This document shows, in pieces, positions 1 to 7,101 of a stretch of 21,060 bases of DNA. Positions within the stretch are counted from its first letter, which is position 1, and every line of letters begins with the position of its first letter. Origin of the DNA: an archaeon (GTDB lineage: Archaea; Thermoproteota; Nitrososphaeria; Nitrososphaerales; CADDZS01); contig JAJYUX010000019.1 in NCBI GenBank assembly GCA_021792315.1, forward strand, positions 1 to 21,060, given 5' to 3'. Under the pieces are notes generated by a model. That model saw only the letters and a list, made by a program, of their open reading frames with translations. It was not told where the DNA came from and searched no databases. The translations under genes were made by a program, and so were the position numbers.

Positions 1-1
1 C

Positions 2-493
2 GTAGAAGAGAGCGCCTCAACAGAACCAAAGCTTCCGGAGCATTCAGAGAGGTTATCGTTCACGGCTCACTTTGCGGAGGTTGAAGTCGATTCGGAAACT
101 GGTCATGTCGTTGTTACAAGATATGTTGCCGCACAGGATTCAGGAGAGGTCGTGAATAGACTCACTGCCGCAAACCAGGTTCAGGGAAGCGTCGTCATGG
201 GAATTGGTATGGCCTTGTACGAGAATCTGTTGATAGACCGTGACCTTGGCTCAGTCAAGAACCCAAGTTTCATGAGCTACAGGTTGCCCAATCATGTGAG
301 CATCCCCAAAATTCGAGTGCTGTTCCCTGATGTGAAAGATCCTTTCGGTCCCAAATCCGCGGGGGAGACTAGCATAGTTCCCGTGCCAGCCGCGATAGGA
401 AATGCAATCTTCAATGCAACCGGCAGGAGGCTTCGCAGACTGCCTTTCACTCCTGAAGACGTTCTGAAAGCTCTTGAATCAGCAACTGCATAA
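2..493 (+). CDS. Molybdenum hydroxylase large (molybdopterin-binding) subunit, C-terminal part, 5' truncated
   Basis: This is the end of a xanthine dehydrogenase / aldehyde oxidase / CoxL-type subunit, which in this family holds the Mo-pterin cofactor and hydroxylates heteroaromatic rings, aldehydes or CO. The frame is open from base 2 and shows the family's conserved end: an FTAHFAEVEVD strand pair, QDSGEVVN, the NQVQGSVVMGIGMALYE helix, and KSAGETS. The Glu of that last motif (codon 365-367) aligns with the active-site glutamate of the family. About 164 residues are visible of a family length near 750-800, so the start, Mo-binding part and any FAD or 2Fe-2S subunit genes lie upstream of the window. 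A GTG at 152 is internal and not the real start. The stop lies 11 bases from the stop of the opposing gene, so the two converge. The exact substrate class cannot be told from this fragment. Confidence 0.88.
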   Translation, partial: VEESASTEPKLPEHSERLSFTAHFAEVEVDSETGHVVVTRYVAAQDSGEVVNRLTAANQVQGSVVMGIGMALYENLLIDRDLGSVKNPSFMSYRLPNHVSIPKIRVLFPDVKDPFGPKSAGETSIVPVPAAIGNAIFNATGRRLRRLPFTPEDVLKALESATA

Positions 494-504
494 GACAAAA
501 GCAT

Positions 505-1446
505 TCACTCGAAACTAGGAACATCCCAATGAGCATCTGACGTTCCGTGTCGCTTCAAAGCATTTCCAACGAAAGAATGATCAGTAACCGAGTTAAGATT
601 CACGCTTTTCTGATCCAGATGTTGGAAGTAGTTCTCCATTTTCCTCTTCCAAGCATTTCCGTTCATTCCACCGTTCACAGCGAAAAGTCCAGCTTTTGTA
701 ACTCGACCCCAGAGGTCCTGAAGACCATCTTGATACCTGGACACTGATTTCATCGCCTTTTCAAAAGAAACAAAATCAGAATTCAAAGCTCTGTTTGACA
801 AGAGCATGCACTCTACAACTTTCTGAATGATCTCGTTTTCCGTCTTGATATTATCATCAGTGGTTGCTATCACGCCGTGAACGGGAGTCAGGACACGGGC
901 GTTGATCTCTTCAAAAGTAAGAATCTTTCCCAACGAGTCTCGGCGTTTCTTTGTGAGGTCCAGAGACTCTTCTAGCCTGAGAAGCGACGCATCAACACTT
1001 CCGTCCAGCAAAGCATGTATTCGATCTTCTGGAGGCCCTGACACAACAAACTCTATTTTCGATTCTTCGAGTCCAAATGTCATCACGATTTCACGCGCCA
1101 ACTGATGGCTCATGGCGCCGATGCCGTCCACTCCCCATCGAATCTTTCTATCGGCTTTTGAGCGAGGAAGCACAGCCTTTCCCACAAGTTCCTGTGCGAG
1201 GCCGCAAGTGGTTGAAGCTACGATCTTCAGGGATCCCTCTCCTGACTTAAGGAGAGCTGCCCCATAACCACCATATGCAACTATTCCCTCTCCATCGATT
1301 AGCGCTTCCATTGCCTTGACGCCTCCTCGCACTCGTACCCATTCAACTCGGAGGTCATTTTCACGATCGATACCTAGCTTCTGGATGGCCGCTACTGGCA
1401 AGTCATCTAGCCCAAAGCCTGATCCGGCGGCTGAAATGAATCTCAA
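505..1446 (-). CDS. SsuA/THI5-like (NMT1-type) solute-binding-fold protein without signal peptide
   Basis: The 313-residue protein resembles type 2 periplasmic-binding-fold proteins of nitrate/sulfonate/taurine importers and the THI5/NMT1 group. It has an early 'GFGLDDLPVAAIQKLGI' region, a 'GGVKAMEALIDGEG' helix, and in the second half 'GVDGIGAMSHQLAREI' followed by 'DRIHALLDGSVDASLL', the usual pattern in which a count of ligand-dependent helices ends in G-x-VDA. The start is a TTG at 1446 (in-frame stop four codons upstream, GGAG nine bases before it). There is no hydrophobic leader, no lipobox and no Ser/Thr linker, in contrast to the binding protein at 1810-3690, so it is expected in the cytoplasm. 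No permease or ATPase of the SsuBC type is beside it. It could be a cytosolic ligand sensor or an enzyme on this fold. Family call moderately sure; function unknown. Confidence 0.65.
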   Translation of the reverse strand: MRFISAAGSGFGLDDLPVAAIQKLGIDRENDLRVEWVRVRGGVKAMEALIDGEGIVAYGGYGAALLKSGEGSLKIVASTTCGLAQELVGKAVLPRSKADRKIRWGVDGIGAMSHQLAREIVMTFGLEESKIEFVVSGPPEDRIHALLDGSVDASLLRLEESLDLTKKRRDSLGKILTFEEINARVLTPVHGVIATTDDNIKTENEIIQKVVECMLLSNRALNSDFVSFEKAMKSVSRYQDGLQDLWGRVTKAGLFAVNGGMNGNAWKRKMENYFQHLDQKSVNLNSVTDHSFVGNALKRHGTSDAHWDVPSFE

Positions 1447-1484
1447 GTTCCCTTACTCCAATCGACTCGATTTCATTATGGATA

Positions 1485-1516
1485 AATGTACTCATTATGC
1501 AAGTACAGTGTACATT
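1485..1516. promoter_or_regulatory. TGTAC/GTACA inverted-repeat cluster, candidate operator
   Basis: AATGTAC at 1485-1491 and GTACATT at 1510-1516 form a 7-bp inverted repeat with an 18-base spacer. A second, tighter palindrome GTACAGTGTAC (1503-1513) lies inside it, so the half-site TGTAC/GTACA occurs three times in 32 bases. The cluster is 39-70 bases upstream of the TTG start of the SsuA-like gene on the minus strand and overlaps its only TATA-like stretch (about 1480-1488). This arrangement fits a repressor or activator site; the binding protein is unknown. Confidence 0.35.
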
Positions 1517-1740
1517 GTCGGTCGAGCCCAATTCAGCCTTGAGGTCCCCTTTCGAGAAGTAACGTCTGTCCTGCTTTGGGCATATAGATCGTGACTGTGA
1601 ACTCGTCGATCGCGGATCTGGCTACCGTCACATTATATTTCTGCATGAAAATATCGTTTTGCGGGGGCCGCACCCTAGCTACTTACACTCTTCCCCTTAG
1701 ATTCCAGGTACATTAGGAATTCAATCAAGTGAATAAACTG

Positions 1741-1787
1741 GTAAGAAAAAGAAAGGTAGTCCCGGTGTTGGACAAAAACCACCGGGG
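1741..1787 (-). terminator. Hairpin plus T-tract terminator of the binding-protein gene
   Basis: On the minus strand, 23 bases after the stop of the 1810-3690 gene, a perfect 7-bp stem CCCGGTG/CACCGGG (1780-1786 with 1761-1767, 12-base loop) is followed by a pyrimidine tract, CTTTCTTTTTC (1745-1755). This is the textbook layout of an intrinsic terminator and separates the binding-protein transcript from the SsuA-like gene. Confidence 0.7.
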
Positions 1788-1809
1788 ATGTGATTCACAG
1801 TCTCCCAGA

Positions 1810-3690
1810 CTAAGAGTATGAAATTGCCCAGATTGGAGGGAAGTAGTTCAACAGAGCGGAGTTGAACGGTGCGATGTGTATGTGCGATGATGTGGCGTAG
1901 ACATTCTCGAACTGTGCTACTTGAGGCCAGTTTGCCGTTTGCGCAATCTCCTTGTCTATCTGTGCGTATAGCAAAGCACGCTGGTTATGGTCTGATGTTG
2001 ACGCTGCCTGTGCGATCAAGCTAATTATTGTTTGATTAACGAATCCGAGTGGCCCCGCCTGTGTGCCTGCTGGTGTTCCGAATTGTGATAGCATTACCAG
2101 AGGATCTGGTGGCTCGTTCGGCTGTTCATATAGGCTTATTGCGAATTGCTTGGAGAGGAATGTAGATATCTTTGCACTAGTGGCAAGTGGTACGAAGTTC
2201 AAGGTTATCCCAACTTGCATCGAGTTTATTGTGGACACGAGTAAGCTTCCCGCGAGTTCTGCCGTCTGGTCATTGGTCGCGATGAAAGTTAGCTGCAATG
2301 GATTGCTAGGGCTGCACCCTAACTGTTTGCATGCTGCCTGCAGATTGGCTTTAGAGGCTGTCAGATTGTACGAATATGGGGTTGTGAATCCCTGATACCC
2401 TAATTGACCCTGAAGCATGACGCCACCATTCACTGCGCCGAATCCGTTGAGATCCTGTTGGATGAATGCTGTCGCATTCCAGGCCTCTTCGATACCAACT
2501 CTTAGATTCATGTTCTGCATTGGTTGAGATGCTGCTTTCGTGCCTGCGCTAGTGTACATGTTCTGGTTGAATTCAAGCATGTAGAATTGAGAGCCGAGAA
2601 ATGGTCCGAATACATTAACGCCGGAAACGTCTGAAACTAACTTGTTCTGTGTCAACCAAGCTGTCTTGTCTGCGAAGTCATAGACATTCGCTACAGGGAG
2701 GACTATCAAGTTGGCGATTCCCGATCTAATGTCAAGCTCCTCAGTGGCTGGATTGGTGACCACATTGACTGTTACCTTGTAAAATGGTTGTTTCAGGTTT
2801 AGTGCAGTGATACCCCACCAGTTCGGATTCGCCGTGAGTACCAGGGTACCTGTCGCTGAGCTGTAACTTTGGAGAGTATATGGTCCCTCTCCCGCACTGT
2901 GTGACAGTAACCACGTGTTTCCGACTTTGACTGTTATTCCGCCATTCGCGATAATCGCAGAAGGCGAAACACTCCAATAGACTGCTAGGCTACCGGCAAG
3001 ATAAGATAGCAAGTCTGACTCTGGTCTAGACAGATTCAAGTTTAAGACATACTGGCTCGTTACAGTAAGTCCATCGTTGTTCTTGAATATTGTCTGATTC
3101 GCAGCGTTCAAATTCGAGGCGACATATGTTGATGCTCCTCTTAGAAAGACGTTCCATTGCGAACTCTGAACATCAGCAATTATGTAATTCTCGATGTCCA
3201 TTTTAAGCGATGTGGCATTGAATTGGGTACCATCAGAGAATGCGACTCCTTGCCTCAATGTGATCGACCAGTACTGACCTGTTGGGTCAACTGTGTAACC
3301 GGTGGCAAGCCAAGGAATCGGAACTGCTGAAGTGTTACTCACGTTGTAGTTGAAAATCGGATCATAAAGAAGATTCTCAATCCAAGTATTCGTTGTGAGA
3401 GGATACAAACCTACTGGACCTGGAGCAGTGAGTGCTTCCAATGTCAAGTTTTGGACGCCCGCTGCAGACGAGCTAGTGGTGGTCTTTGTAGTGCTGGTGG
3501 TTGAGGCAGATGTAGTTTGAGAAGACGTAGTAGTGCTAGTAGAACTTAAAGTGGTAGTCGAAGTACTGGTGGATTTGCTAGGACCTAAAATGCCGGAGGC
3601 ATATACACCCGCAGCAGCTGCGATAACGAGAATCACAACTACGACTACAACAGTTACAGTTCTAGAAACGGCGCTTTTCTTGAGATTCAT
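1810..3690 (-). CDS. Family 5 ABC transporter solute-binding protein (dipeptide/oligopeptide type), membrane-anchored
   Basis: This 626-residue extracellular protein should capture the ligand for a Dpp/Opp-type importer, most likely the dppBCDF set at 7449-11084. From the chosen start it has a short basic N-terminus, one hydrophobic helix (about residues 11-34, six consecutive valines, no lipobox cysteine), a Ser/Thr-rich linker (about 38-75, probably glycosylated), and then the family 5 fold: 'PIPWLATGYTVDPTGQYWSITLRQGVAFSDGTQFNA' is the diagnostic early region (written here only as a location, residues about 118-155). Many N-x-S/T sites are present. I chose the ATG at 3690; an open frame reaches 3771, but a TATA box at 3731-3738 lies inside that extension, placing transcription start near 3708. 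The gene has its own promoter and terminator. Ligand class is open: the family binds peptides but also sugars, opines and nickel. Confidence 0.9.
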   Translation of the reverse strand: MNLKKSAVSRTVTVVVVVVILVIAAAAGVYASGILGPSKSTSTSTTTLSSTSTTTSSQTTSASTTSTTKTTTSSSAAGVQNLTLEALTAPGPVGLYPLTTNTWIENLLYDPIFNYNVSNTSAVPIPWLATGYTVDPTGQYWSITLRQGVAFSDGTQFNATSLKMDIENYIIADVQSSQWNVFLRGASTYVASNLNAANQTIFKNNDGLTVTSQYVLNLNLSRPESDLLSYLAGSLAVYWSVSPSAIIANGGITVKVGNTWLLSHSAGEGPYTLQSYSSATGTLVLTANPNWWGITALNLKQPFYKVTVNVVTNPATEELDIRSGIANLIVLPVANVYDFADKTAWLTQNKLVSDVSGVNVFGPFLGSQFYMLEFNQNMYTSAGTKAASQPMQNMNLRVGIEEAWNATAFIQQDLNGFGAVNGGVMLQGQLGYQGFTTPYSYNLTASKANLQAACKQLGCSPSNPLQLTFIATNDQTAELAGSLLVSTINSMQVGITLNFVPLATSAKISTFLSKQFAISLYEQPNEPPDPLVMLSQFGTPAGTQAGPLGFVNQTIISLIAQAASTSDHNQRALLYAQIDKEIAQTANWPQVAQFENVYATSSHIHIAPFNSALLNYFPPIWAISYS

Positions 3691-3730
3691 TCTAATTAGA
3701 ACCCGTTGTTTTCGAGCGATTTGCGTAAAG

Positions 3731-3738
3731 TTATATAA
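3731..3738 (-). promoter_or_regulatory. TATA box of the binding-protein gene
   Basis: The palindromic octamer TTATATAA is centred about 45 bases upstream of the ATG at 3690. With the usual archaeal distance of about 26 bases, transcription would begin near 3708, giving a leader of under 20 bases. It rules out the longer open frame that starts at 3771. Confidence 0.65.
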
Positions 3739-3827
3739 GACTATCATGAATTGTAACAATTCACGAATCAAGTAGGAGCTAGCTACGATTACAGTAGCTG
3801 TTTGAGCTCATTTTTCTATTGCAATGG

Positions 3828-5066
3828 CTACACGATTGTCAACTGCGTTGGATATTTTTGCAACCTGCACGGTGCACTTCCGCCTTCTGTTGCTAGAAAG
3901 GTGTCAGCCATAAACACGCCCTTCATCTCGTCTTTCGTGGCCACACTGATCTCGACCGTCCAGACGGTATTCGGTTTGATTTCTACCGGTTGAAAGATCC
4001 TATAATCAGAACGTTGTACCGAAACAACCGGACCGTCCTGCTGGACTCCTCCTGACATTCCATGACACAGAGGAGCACCAATCTGGCAATACCCGGAATC
4101 GTAAATGATCTGACCCGCTCTTGCAATATCATCCTCTGTACGCCCAACTCTGAGTTGATCGCTGACCCTCTTGTAAGCTTCAAGGCAGACATCAAACATG
4201 TGCCTGTATTCTGGGTTTGGTTCACCTATGCAGATTGGATGGCCAGTTTGTGCCTCATAACCATTGTAGGAAGGTCCGTTCTCCATGTTCAAAATGTAGC
4301 CCTTTTGCATCGCTCGTTCCATCGGTCTTACTCGTGTATCAGGGCAGTCCGAGTCGTAAGTGTTATTGGTTGACATTAATGCCATATTATCTTCTCCACC
4401 GTTTACTAGGACTGTATGCAAAACCAGAGCCCATATTTCATGTTCCGTGATACCTGGTTTTACATTCTTCACGAGAGCCTCTTGCATCAGATCGCCTAAA
4501 TGAGCGGCCTTCTCTACCCATTTTATTTCCTCAGAGCTCTTTATCCACCGGACATTCTTCATGAAGTCTTCAAAGACCATGCTGATTTTCGCCTGAGGAA
4601 GAGAAGATTTGAGATACTCCATTTGGTCGTAGGGGAGCTGAAGATTCCAGTTGGGCGAGACTAGTCCTATATTCCCTCTTTCCGCATGCAGTTCTTTTAT
4701 TCTGCCAATAGCCGTCGCAAGGTTATTCCTGCTGCATCTTATGTCGCTTACGACGCTCCTGGCAACTCTGTCAATCTGACTTGTTACAGTACACACGGTT
4801 GGTTCTGCGTCGTGACCCAACACCACATAACAGGGGCTGTCCAGGCTACCGAGATAATTTGTCATGTACCTGACGTTCTGCCATCCCTTGTCCCAATGGT
4901 AGCTCATCCCGGTAACAAGTAGGCAATCCAGATTCTTTGATTTCATCATCTCGCGCGTGAGATTCCATCTGCGCTCATATTCTCCCTGAGAGAATCTTGG
5001 ATATACATATCGAGATCTATCAAACGGCTTTGGTCTTCTGTATTCCGGACTAACTACGGCTGTCAA
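3828..5066 (-). CDS. M24-family (creatinase/Xaa-Pro aminopeptidase fold) protein with altered metal site, paralogue 1
   Basis: The 412-residue protein has a creatinase-N domain (about 20-170) and a C-terminal pita-bread domain (about 180-400). The normal M24 metal ligands are Asp-Asp-His-Glu-Glu. Here the first Asp motif reads LNMENG (Glu262), the second reads YEAQTGHP (Gln273 where Asp is expected), His335 (LCHGMSGG) and Glu372 (WTVEIS) are kept, and the last Glu is replaced by Ala387 (MADTF). It is therefore unlikely to be a normal two-metal aminopeptidase. Creatinase and ectoine hydrolase are known family members acting on C-N bonds of small molecules, so a non-peptidase amidinohydrolase or lactam hydrolase is possible. 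The start is TTG at 5066, the only one in frame. The motif YEAQTG-x-PIC-x-GEPN is shared with the protein at 16703-17926. It lies 76 bases after the ABM-like gene, same strand. Confidence 0.82.
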   Translation of the reverse strand: MTAVVSPEYRRPKPFDRSRYVYPRFSQGEYERRWNLTREMMKSKNLDCLLVTGMSYHWDKGWQNVRYMTNYLGSLDSPCYVVLGHDAEPTVCTVTSQIDRVARSVVSDIRCSRNNLATAIGRIKELHAERGNIGLVSPNWNLQLPYDQMEYLKSSLPQAKISMVFEDFMKNVRWIKSSEEIKWVEKAAHLGDLMQEALVKNVKPGITEHEIWALVLHTVLVNGGEDNMALMSTNNTYDSDCPDTRVRPMERAMQKGYILNMENGPSYNGYEAQTGHPICIGEPNPEYRHMFDVCLEAYKRVSDQLRVGRTEDDIARAGQIIYDSGYCQIGAPLCHGMSGGVQQDGPVVSVQRSDYRIFQPVEIKPNTVWTVEISVATKDEMKGVFMADTFLATEGGSAPCRLQKYPTQLTIV

Positions 5067-5110
5067 TCTGGATCTGCGGAGACCACCAACACAGTCTTAA
5101 GGCTTGTTCA

Positions 5111-5147
5111 ATTGAAGTGCCGAATATCACAAATATTTCGCTTCAAT
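5111..5147. repeat. 37-base imperfect inverted repeat overlapping the end of the ABM-like gene
   Basis: ATTGAAG (5111-5117) pairs perfectly with CTTCAAT (5141-5147), and inside it CGAATAT (5121-5127) pairs with ATATTTCG (5133-5140) with one bulged T. The right arm covers the TGA stop of the ABM-like gene at 5143-5145. No T-run follows on the minus strand, so it is not a simple terminator; it may be a processing hairpin or an operator just upstream of the M24 gene. Confidence 0.4.
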
Positions 5148-5457
5148 CGTACCTTACCATGCCGTCTTGAACTCTCACGACAGTGTCGTACCACTTTCTC
5201 TTGGGTTCAGATGATGTGAACTGGCCTAATCTCGCGGTCCTGCCAGAGTTCATAAAACTCTTCCATTGTTTCTTTGTCTCCCAGACAACGATGTGCAAGT
5301 AGCGCCCCTGCTTTTCAGGATCTTTCAAATCGAGAACAGCAATTGATCCTTCAGGAGGAGATTTCTCCAGTTCCCGCAATCCTCGAACTAGTTCTTTCTC
5401 GAAAGCGTTCCGTTTCTTTCGCTTCACATTGAATTCTACGACAAATGTCTTCGACAT
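5143..5457 (-). CDS. Small ABM-type (antibiotic biosynthesis monooxygenase-like) dimeric alpha/beta-barrel protein
   Basis: The 104-residue protein has the layout of the dimeric ferredoxin-like ABM group: an opening beta strand (KTFVVEFNVK), a helix with charged face (KRNAFEKELVRGLRELEK), a strand (GSIAVLDLKD), the characteristic strand-turn 'YLHIVVWETKKQWKSFMNS' with the conserved Trp-Glu followed by a helix, and a last strand (YDTVVRVQDG). Members are cofactor-free monooxygenases acting on electron-rich aromatics, haem-degrading proteins, or simple ligand carriers. No catalytic residue can be assigned from sequence. The start is ATG 5457 with a TATA-like TTTTATTA at 5483-5490, consistent with a leaderless mRNA. 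Its place between an M24 gene and an isochorismatase gene suggests a role on a catabolic intermediate, but this is context only. Confidence 0.6.
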   Translation of the reverse strand: MSKTFVVEFNVKRKKRNAFEKELVRGLRELEKSPPEGSIAVLDLKDPEKQGRYLHIVVWETKKQWKSFMNSGRTARLGQFTSSEPKRKWYDTVVRVQDGMVRYD

Positions 5458-5482
5458 ATGGCTGGCAAGAATTTTGCCTCGA

Positions 5483-5490
5483 TAATAAAA
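5483..5490 (-). promoter_or_regulatory. TATA-like box of the ABM-like gene
   Basis: TTTTATTA on the minus strand is centred about 29 bases upstream of ATG 5457, the distance expected for an essentially leaderless archaeal transcript. Confidence 0.45.
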
Positions 5491-5540
5491 CTACCCGTTA
5501 CCTGGTTCAAGAGCTGAGTTCACCAGATGATTTGAGTGTT

Positions 5541-6269
5541 TTAGGTTCCGCCGACTTCTAGTTCCTGAATTATCTGATCCGATGTCATCACTCGAGCGAA
5601 TCCAAATCTAAGCACTGCCAAGGCTGACTCATGAGACTCGCCATAGTATGTAGAGCAAACATCGCTTCCTACCACAACATTGTAATGGAGACAGAATGCG
5701 GAACGCGCAGTAGTCTCGCAGCAGATGTCTGTATTTGTTCCACAGATGATCAGGTTCTTGACTTTGTTGTCTCTTAATGCAAAATCAAGATCAGTTCCGA
5801 CGAATGAGTCTGGAGTATGCTTTGTCTTCAAGACTCTGTCTTCCAATGTCGGGGAAATTTCTTGACTAATCTCTGCGCCCCATGTACCTTCGTAAAGCTG
5901 CCTTTCCTTCCTAATGGTGTCGGCCCGGGTTGGAAATAGATTCACACAATCATCTGCAAAGTGAGTTTGAGTATAGATCACTCTTACCCCCAGTTTTCTG
6001 CATCTTGCTATTAACGACTTGATTTTCGGTAACTGCCTCATTGCCTGGGGACACCAAGATCCTCCTTTTGGATGAACAAAGTGGTTCTGCATATCGACTA
6101 TAAGAAGAGCAGTCTCTTGTGCCTTCAAATCGAACTTCCTTGAATCCATGTGAAAACGTCTGTAGACTTGTACTACCCTTTCCCTTTCTCCTACAAGCAG
6201 ATCTCTTTCAGAAATATTGTACACCCGCATATGCTCCTGGACTATTTCTTCGTCTGAGGGGGAAGACAT
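5541..6269 (-). CDS. Isochorismatase-family cysteine hydrolase (amidase type), copy 1
   Basis: The 242-residue protein carries the family's Asp-Lys-Cys triad: Asp59 in ALLIVDMQNHF, Lys150 in KTKHTPDSF, and Cys183 in GTNTDICCETTARSAF. Family members hydrolyse isochorismate, nicotinamide, N-carbamoylsarcosine, maleamate, ureidoacrylate or biuret; the last-named are small amides and ureido compounds. It has about 50 extra residues ahead of the core (compare the second copy, whose core starts at residue 10), rich in charged residues and predicted helical, which may serve oligomerisation or lid formation. The ATG at 6269 has no Shine-Dalgarno motif; a weak TATA-like GTTAAATC at 6293-6300 fits a leaderless start. 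It is divergent to the second isochorismatase gene, 116 bases apart, and 83 bases upstream of the ABM-like gene on the same strand. Substrate unknown. Confidence 0.88.
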   Translation of the reverse strand: MSSPSDEEIVQEHMRVYNISERDLLVGERERVVQVYRRFHMDSRKFDLKAQETALLIVDMQNHFVHPKGGSWCPQAMRQLPKIKSLIARCRKLGVRVIYTQTHFADDCVNLFPTRADTIRKERQLYEGTWGAEISQEISPTLEDRVLKTKHTPDSFVGTDLDFALRDNKVKNLIICGTNTDICCETTARSAFCLHYNVVVGSDVCSTYYGESHESALAVLRFGFARVMTSDQIIQELEVGGT

Positions 6270-6385
6270 GTGATGACGAAATCAAGTACCATGATTTAAC
6301 TCTTGAAGCAGGTTCCATTCAAAATTCTGCTCAATTCTCGAAACGTTTTTAGGAGAAAGTGAGGCGAAAACGAAAGGGTACCACA

Positions 6386-7060
6386 ATGACTGACTGGCAA
6401 CTTGATCCACAAAGAACAGCTCTTGTGATAGTGGACGTGCAAAACGACTACGCACACAAAGAGGGCCACCTTGGAAAGAAGATGGGAATGGGTGTCCAGC
6501 GCGCGAGGAAGATTCTTCCAACCATCCGAAAACTGATTGACTGTTGCAAGTCAGCAGGCGCGTTTGTGGTATGGGTTCAATCTGTCCGAACTGACCAGAA
6601 CTGCGAGAAAGCAAGGCACAAGATATCTCCGCCTAGATTCGCGGATGGTTGGCTGGGAGGGCCTAAGATTAATACATTCGGATCACAAATTATTGATGAA
6701 ATAAAGCCGAGTTCGCCTGATGATGTCGTCGTACAGAAGTGGCGCAACAGTGCCTTTTTCAAAACGGCGCTGGAGCAAATCCTGAGAAACAAAGGAATCG
6801 ACACTCTACTGATGGTGGGGATAGCCACAAATGTTTGTGTTGAGTCGACACTGCGTGATGCTTACTTTCGAGATTTTGACATAGTGTTGGTCAAAGATGG
6901 TTGCTTTGCTCCCTCAAGGAGAGAACATCTTGGAACTATAAGGCGTGTTGAATCCTCCTACGGAGCTGTCGCAACAAGTGATGAGGTAATGCGAAAACTG
7001 ATGCTCAAAATAGTAATTCGAAATAACTCCAAGCGGAGTTTAGTAAAAGCATCTATTTGA
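6386..7060 (+). CDS. Isochorismatase-family cysteine hydrolase (amidase type), copy 2
   Basis: From ATG 6386 this is a 224-residue protein with a complete triad: Asp17 in TALVIVDVQNDY, Lys118 in VVQKWRNSAF, and Cys151 in GIATNVCVESTLRDA. The residues around it (RNSAFFKT-x-L, then NVCVEST) are close to the N-carbamoylsarcosine amidase / ureidoacrylate / peroxyureidoacrylate-amidase-like branch, but the branch cannot be fixed by eye. An upstream in-frame GTG (6359) would add nine mainly basic residues; AGGAG lies only three bases before it, and a T-rich GTTTTTAG near 6342-6349 suits a transcription start about 6373, so I prefer the ATG. Clear differences from copy 1 (no N-terminal extension, different loops) suggest a different substrate rather than a fresh duplication. 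The last ~15 residues are basic and not conserved in the family. Confidence 0.87.
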   Translation: MTDWQLDPQRTALVIVDVQNDYAHKEGHLGKKMGMGVQRARKILPTIRKLIDCCKSAGAFVVWVQSVRTDQNCEKARHKISPPRFADGWLGGPKINTFGSQIIDEIKPSSPDDVVVQKWRNSAFFKTALEQILRNKGIDTLLMVGIATNVCVESTLRDAYFRDFDIVLVKDGCFAPSRREHLGTIRRVESSYGAVATSDEVMRKLMLKIVIRNNSKRSLVKASI

Positions 7061-7101
7061 TAGAATAATCTCTGGCTCACAATAGTGTTTCAAATATTGA
7101 A

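Larger units (their letters stand above)
1447..1809. other. Gene-free stretch between the SsuA-like gene and the binding-protein gene
   Basis: This 363-base stretch shows no convincing coding region on either strand. It holds a cluster of TGTAC/GTACA repeats at 1485-1516, just upstream of the SsuA-like gene, and a hairpin plus T-tract terminator for the binding-protein gene at 1741-1787. The middle (about 1520-1740) has nothing I recognise apart from a short GC-rich patch near 1660. The plus-strand open frame that enters it from 1316 runs antisense to the SsuA-like gene and has no family resemblance. Confidence 0.6.

Noticed and set aside
1316..1594. Plus-strand open frame of 92 codons crossing into the gene-free stretch.
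   Set aside because: Mostly antisense to the SsuA-like gene, with no recognisable domain in the unique part.
3691..3771. N-terminal extension of the binding protein.
   Set aside because: It contains the gene's TATA box, and the basic-plus-hydrophobic signal region begins right after the ATG at 3690.
3533..3775. Plus-strand open frame of 80 codons rich in Val and Thr.
   Set aside because: It is the antisense of the Ser/Thr linker and membrane helix codons of the binding protein; its composition is explained by that low-complexity stretch.
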